A model generated the notes under the pieces. The model made no database searches. It saw only the letters and a program-made list of their open reading frames with translations, and had not been told where the DNA came from. The position numbers and the translations under genes are program-made. 64,000 bases of DNA from Candidatus Frackibacter sp. WG13 (GTDB lineage: Bacteria; Bacillota; Halanaerobiia; Halobacteroidales; Acetohalobiaceae): contig NZ_FOTT01000013.1 in assembly GCF_900114655.1 (NCBI RefSeq), positions 1 through 64,000 of the forward strand, read 5' to 3'. Shown piece after piece: positions 61,643 through 64,000 of this stretch. Within the stretch, counting starts at the first letter, position 1, and every line of letters begins with the position of its first letter.

Positions 61643-62413
61643 ATGGCTAAAAGAAAGATTGTACAATCTGTAGACAGAGCATTGATTATTTTAGAAGCAT
61701 TGGCAGATGAAGGACAACCTATGACTTTAAGTAACTTAACAGAAAAAGTAGACTTAAATATTAGTACTACTCATAGAATTCTTAACACTTTAGGAGAACG
61801 CGGCTTTACAGCACAAGAAGAAGATAGCGGCAAATATTACTTAGGATTAAAGGCTTTTGAGATTGGTAATGCAGCACAGAAGAACATTAATTTAATTAAT
61901 ATTGCTAAACCTTACTTGCAAAAATTAGTAGATGAATGCAATGAGACTACTAATTTGGCTATTTTAGATGAGGGTGAAGTTGTTTATATAGATCAGGTAG
62001 CCTCAACTAATATGGTGAAGATGTTTGCTCAGATAGGTAGTAGAGGGCCTGCTTATTGTACTGGGACCGGTAAAGCATTATTAGCTTATGAAGACCAGGA
62101 TAAGTGGCCAGAGCTATTTGAAAAGATGGATTTTAATAAATTAACATCTAATACTAAGGTAAGTTTTGAAGAATTAGAAGAAGAATTAATACAGATTAGA
62201 GAGCAAGGGTATGCTTTAGATATTGGAGAGTTAGAGCGAGGAGTTCGTTGTGTTGCTGCTCCTATTAAGAATCATAAGGGAGATGTCGTTGCTGCAGTAA
62301 GTGTTTCTGGTCCTAGTATTAGGATGACTAGAGAATATATCGAAGAAGAGGTCATTCCGGCTGTTGTCAATGTGGCAAGACAGATTTCTGATCAATTAGG
62401 CTTTCATAGATAA
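61643..62413 (+). CDS. IclR family transcriptional regulator
   Basis: A 256-residue regulator. N-terminal winged helix (about 5-65, SVDRALIILEALADEGQPMT, with ISTTHRILNTL as recognition helix) and C-terminal IclR effector domain (about 80-250, with GSRGPAYCTGTGKALLA and GELERGVRCVAAPI). IclR proteins usually sense small organic acids and control catabolic genes. The following gene, glutamate dehydrogenase, is one possible target. ATG 61643 follows GGAGGAGGAG. Confidence 0.93.
   Translation: MAKRKIVQSVDRALIILEALADEGQPMTLSNLTEKVDLNISTTHRILNTLGERGFTAQEEDSGKYYLGLKAFEIGNAAQKNINLINIAKPYLQKLVDECNETTNLAILDEGEVVYIDQVASTNMVKMFAQIGSRGPAYCTGTGKALLAYEDQDKWPELFEKMDFNKLTSNTKVSFEELEEELIQIREQGYALDIGELERGVRCVAAPIKNHKGDVVAAVSVSGPSIRMTREYIEEEVIPAVVNVARQISDQLGFHR

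Positions 62414-64000
<1,587 letters not shown>

Overview
The window is a low-G+C, mostly plus-strand chromosomal segment. It reads like an anaerobic, probably spore-forming firmicute, most plausibly Halanaerobiales (Halobacteroidaceae-like). The lineage guess is an inference from low-G+C sequence, clostridial-type fermentation enzymes (two pyruvate/2-oxoacid:ferredoxin oxidoreductases, clostridial ferredoxin, butanediol dehydrogenase), a Gin-type sporulation regulator, and a 5S rRNA with an internal expansion, a feature reported in some Halanaerobiales.

The backbone follows the gene order found near the origin in Bacillus: serS, tRNA-Ser, tadA, SRP RNA, dnaX, ybaB/yaaK, recR, yaaL, gin, tmk, yaaR, holB, yaaT/ricT, yabA, trmN6, yazA, rsmI, abrB (inverted), metG, tatD, ksgA, veg. 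Lineage-specific modules are inserted between these anchors.

Layout: 1-776, 3' end of 23S and an expanded 5S rRNA. 1135-6455, butanediol dehydrogenase, an RND exporter, a DUF3793 gene behind a Fur-like palindrome, a Crp/Fnr regulator and a 26-residue membrane peptide. 6635-8527, CcdA, a TlpA/ResA lipoprotein and a triheme cytochrome c. 8662-10848, TPP riboswitch with thiE-thiC. 10964-11965, SppA. 12081-17841, a serine block: Ser T-box, class V aminotransferase, serA, serS, five tRNA-Ser genes, tRNA-Arg(ACG) and tadA. 17956-21446, SRP RNA and the dnaX-ybaB-recR-yaaL group. 21502-28697, single-chain PFOR (nifJ) and a four-subunit 2-oxoacid:ferredoxin oxidoreductase. 28774-30081 (minus), ferredoxin and thiL. 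30484-32869, MoxR ATPase and CoxE-type VWA protein. 32986-34638, guanine riboswitch and guaB. 34764-40955, gin to abrB. 41138-44041, nurA-herA. 44052-47959, Met T-box, metG, tatD and a tatD-linked radical SAM gene. 48029-52772, transaldolase and a XylFGH-type sugar ABC transporter. 52933-58090, a LevR-type regulator and a cellobiose-family PTS. 58171-64000, ksgA, a YkuK-like gene, an ECF S component, an AIR-synthase-like gene, veg, IclR and a glutamate dehydrogenase cut by the window end.

Control by RNA is dense: one TPP riboswitch, one guanine riboswitch and two T-boxes whose specifier codons (UCC, AUG) and NCCA-pairing bases agree with the synthetase downstream. The strongest unusual signals are the three-hairpin expansion in 5S rRNA, a 29-codon PorG-like relic or leader peptide coupled to nifJ, a dispersed ~60-bp intergenic repeat, a c-type cytochrome maturation module in a fermentative setting, and several small genes (26, 54 and 55 codons) that automated calling easily misses. 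I found no CRISPR array, phage, transposase or complete known defence island.
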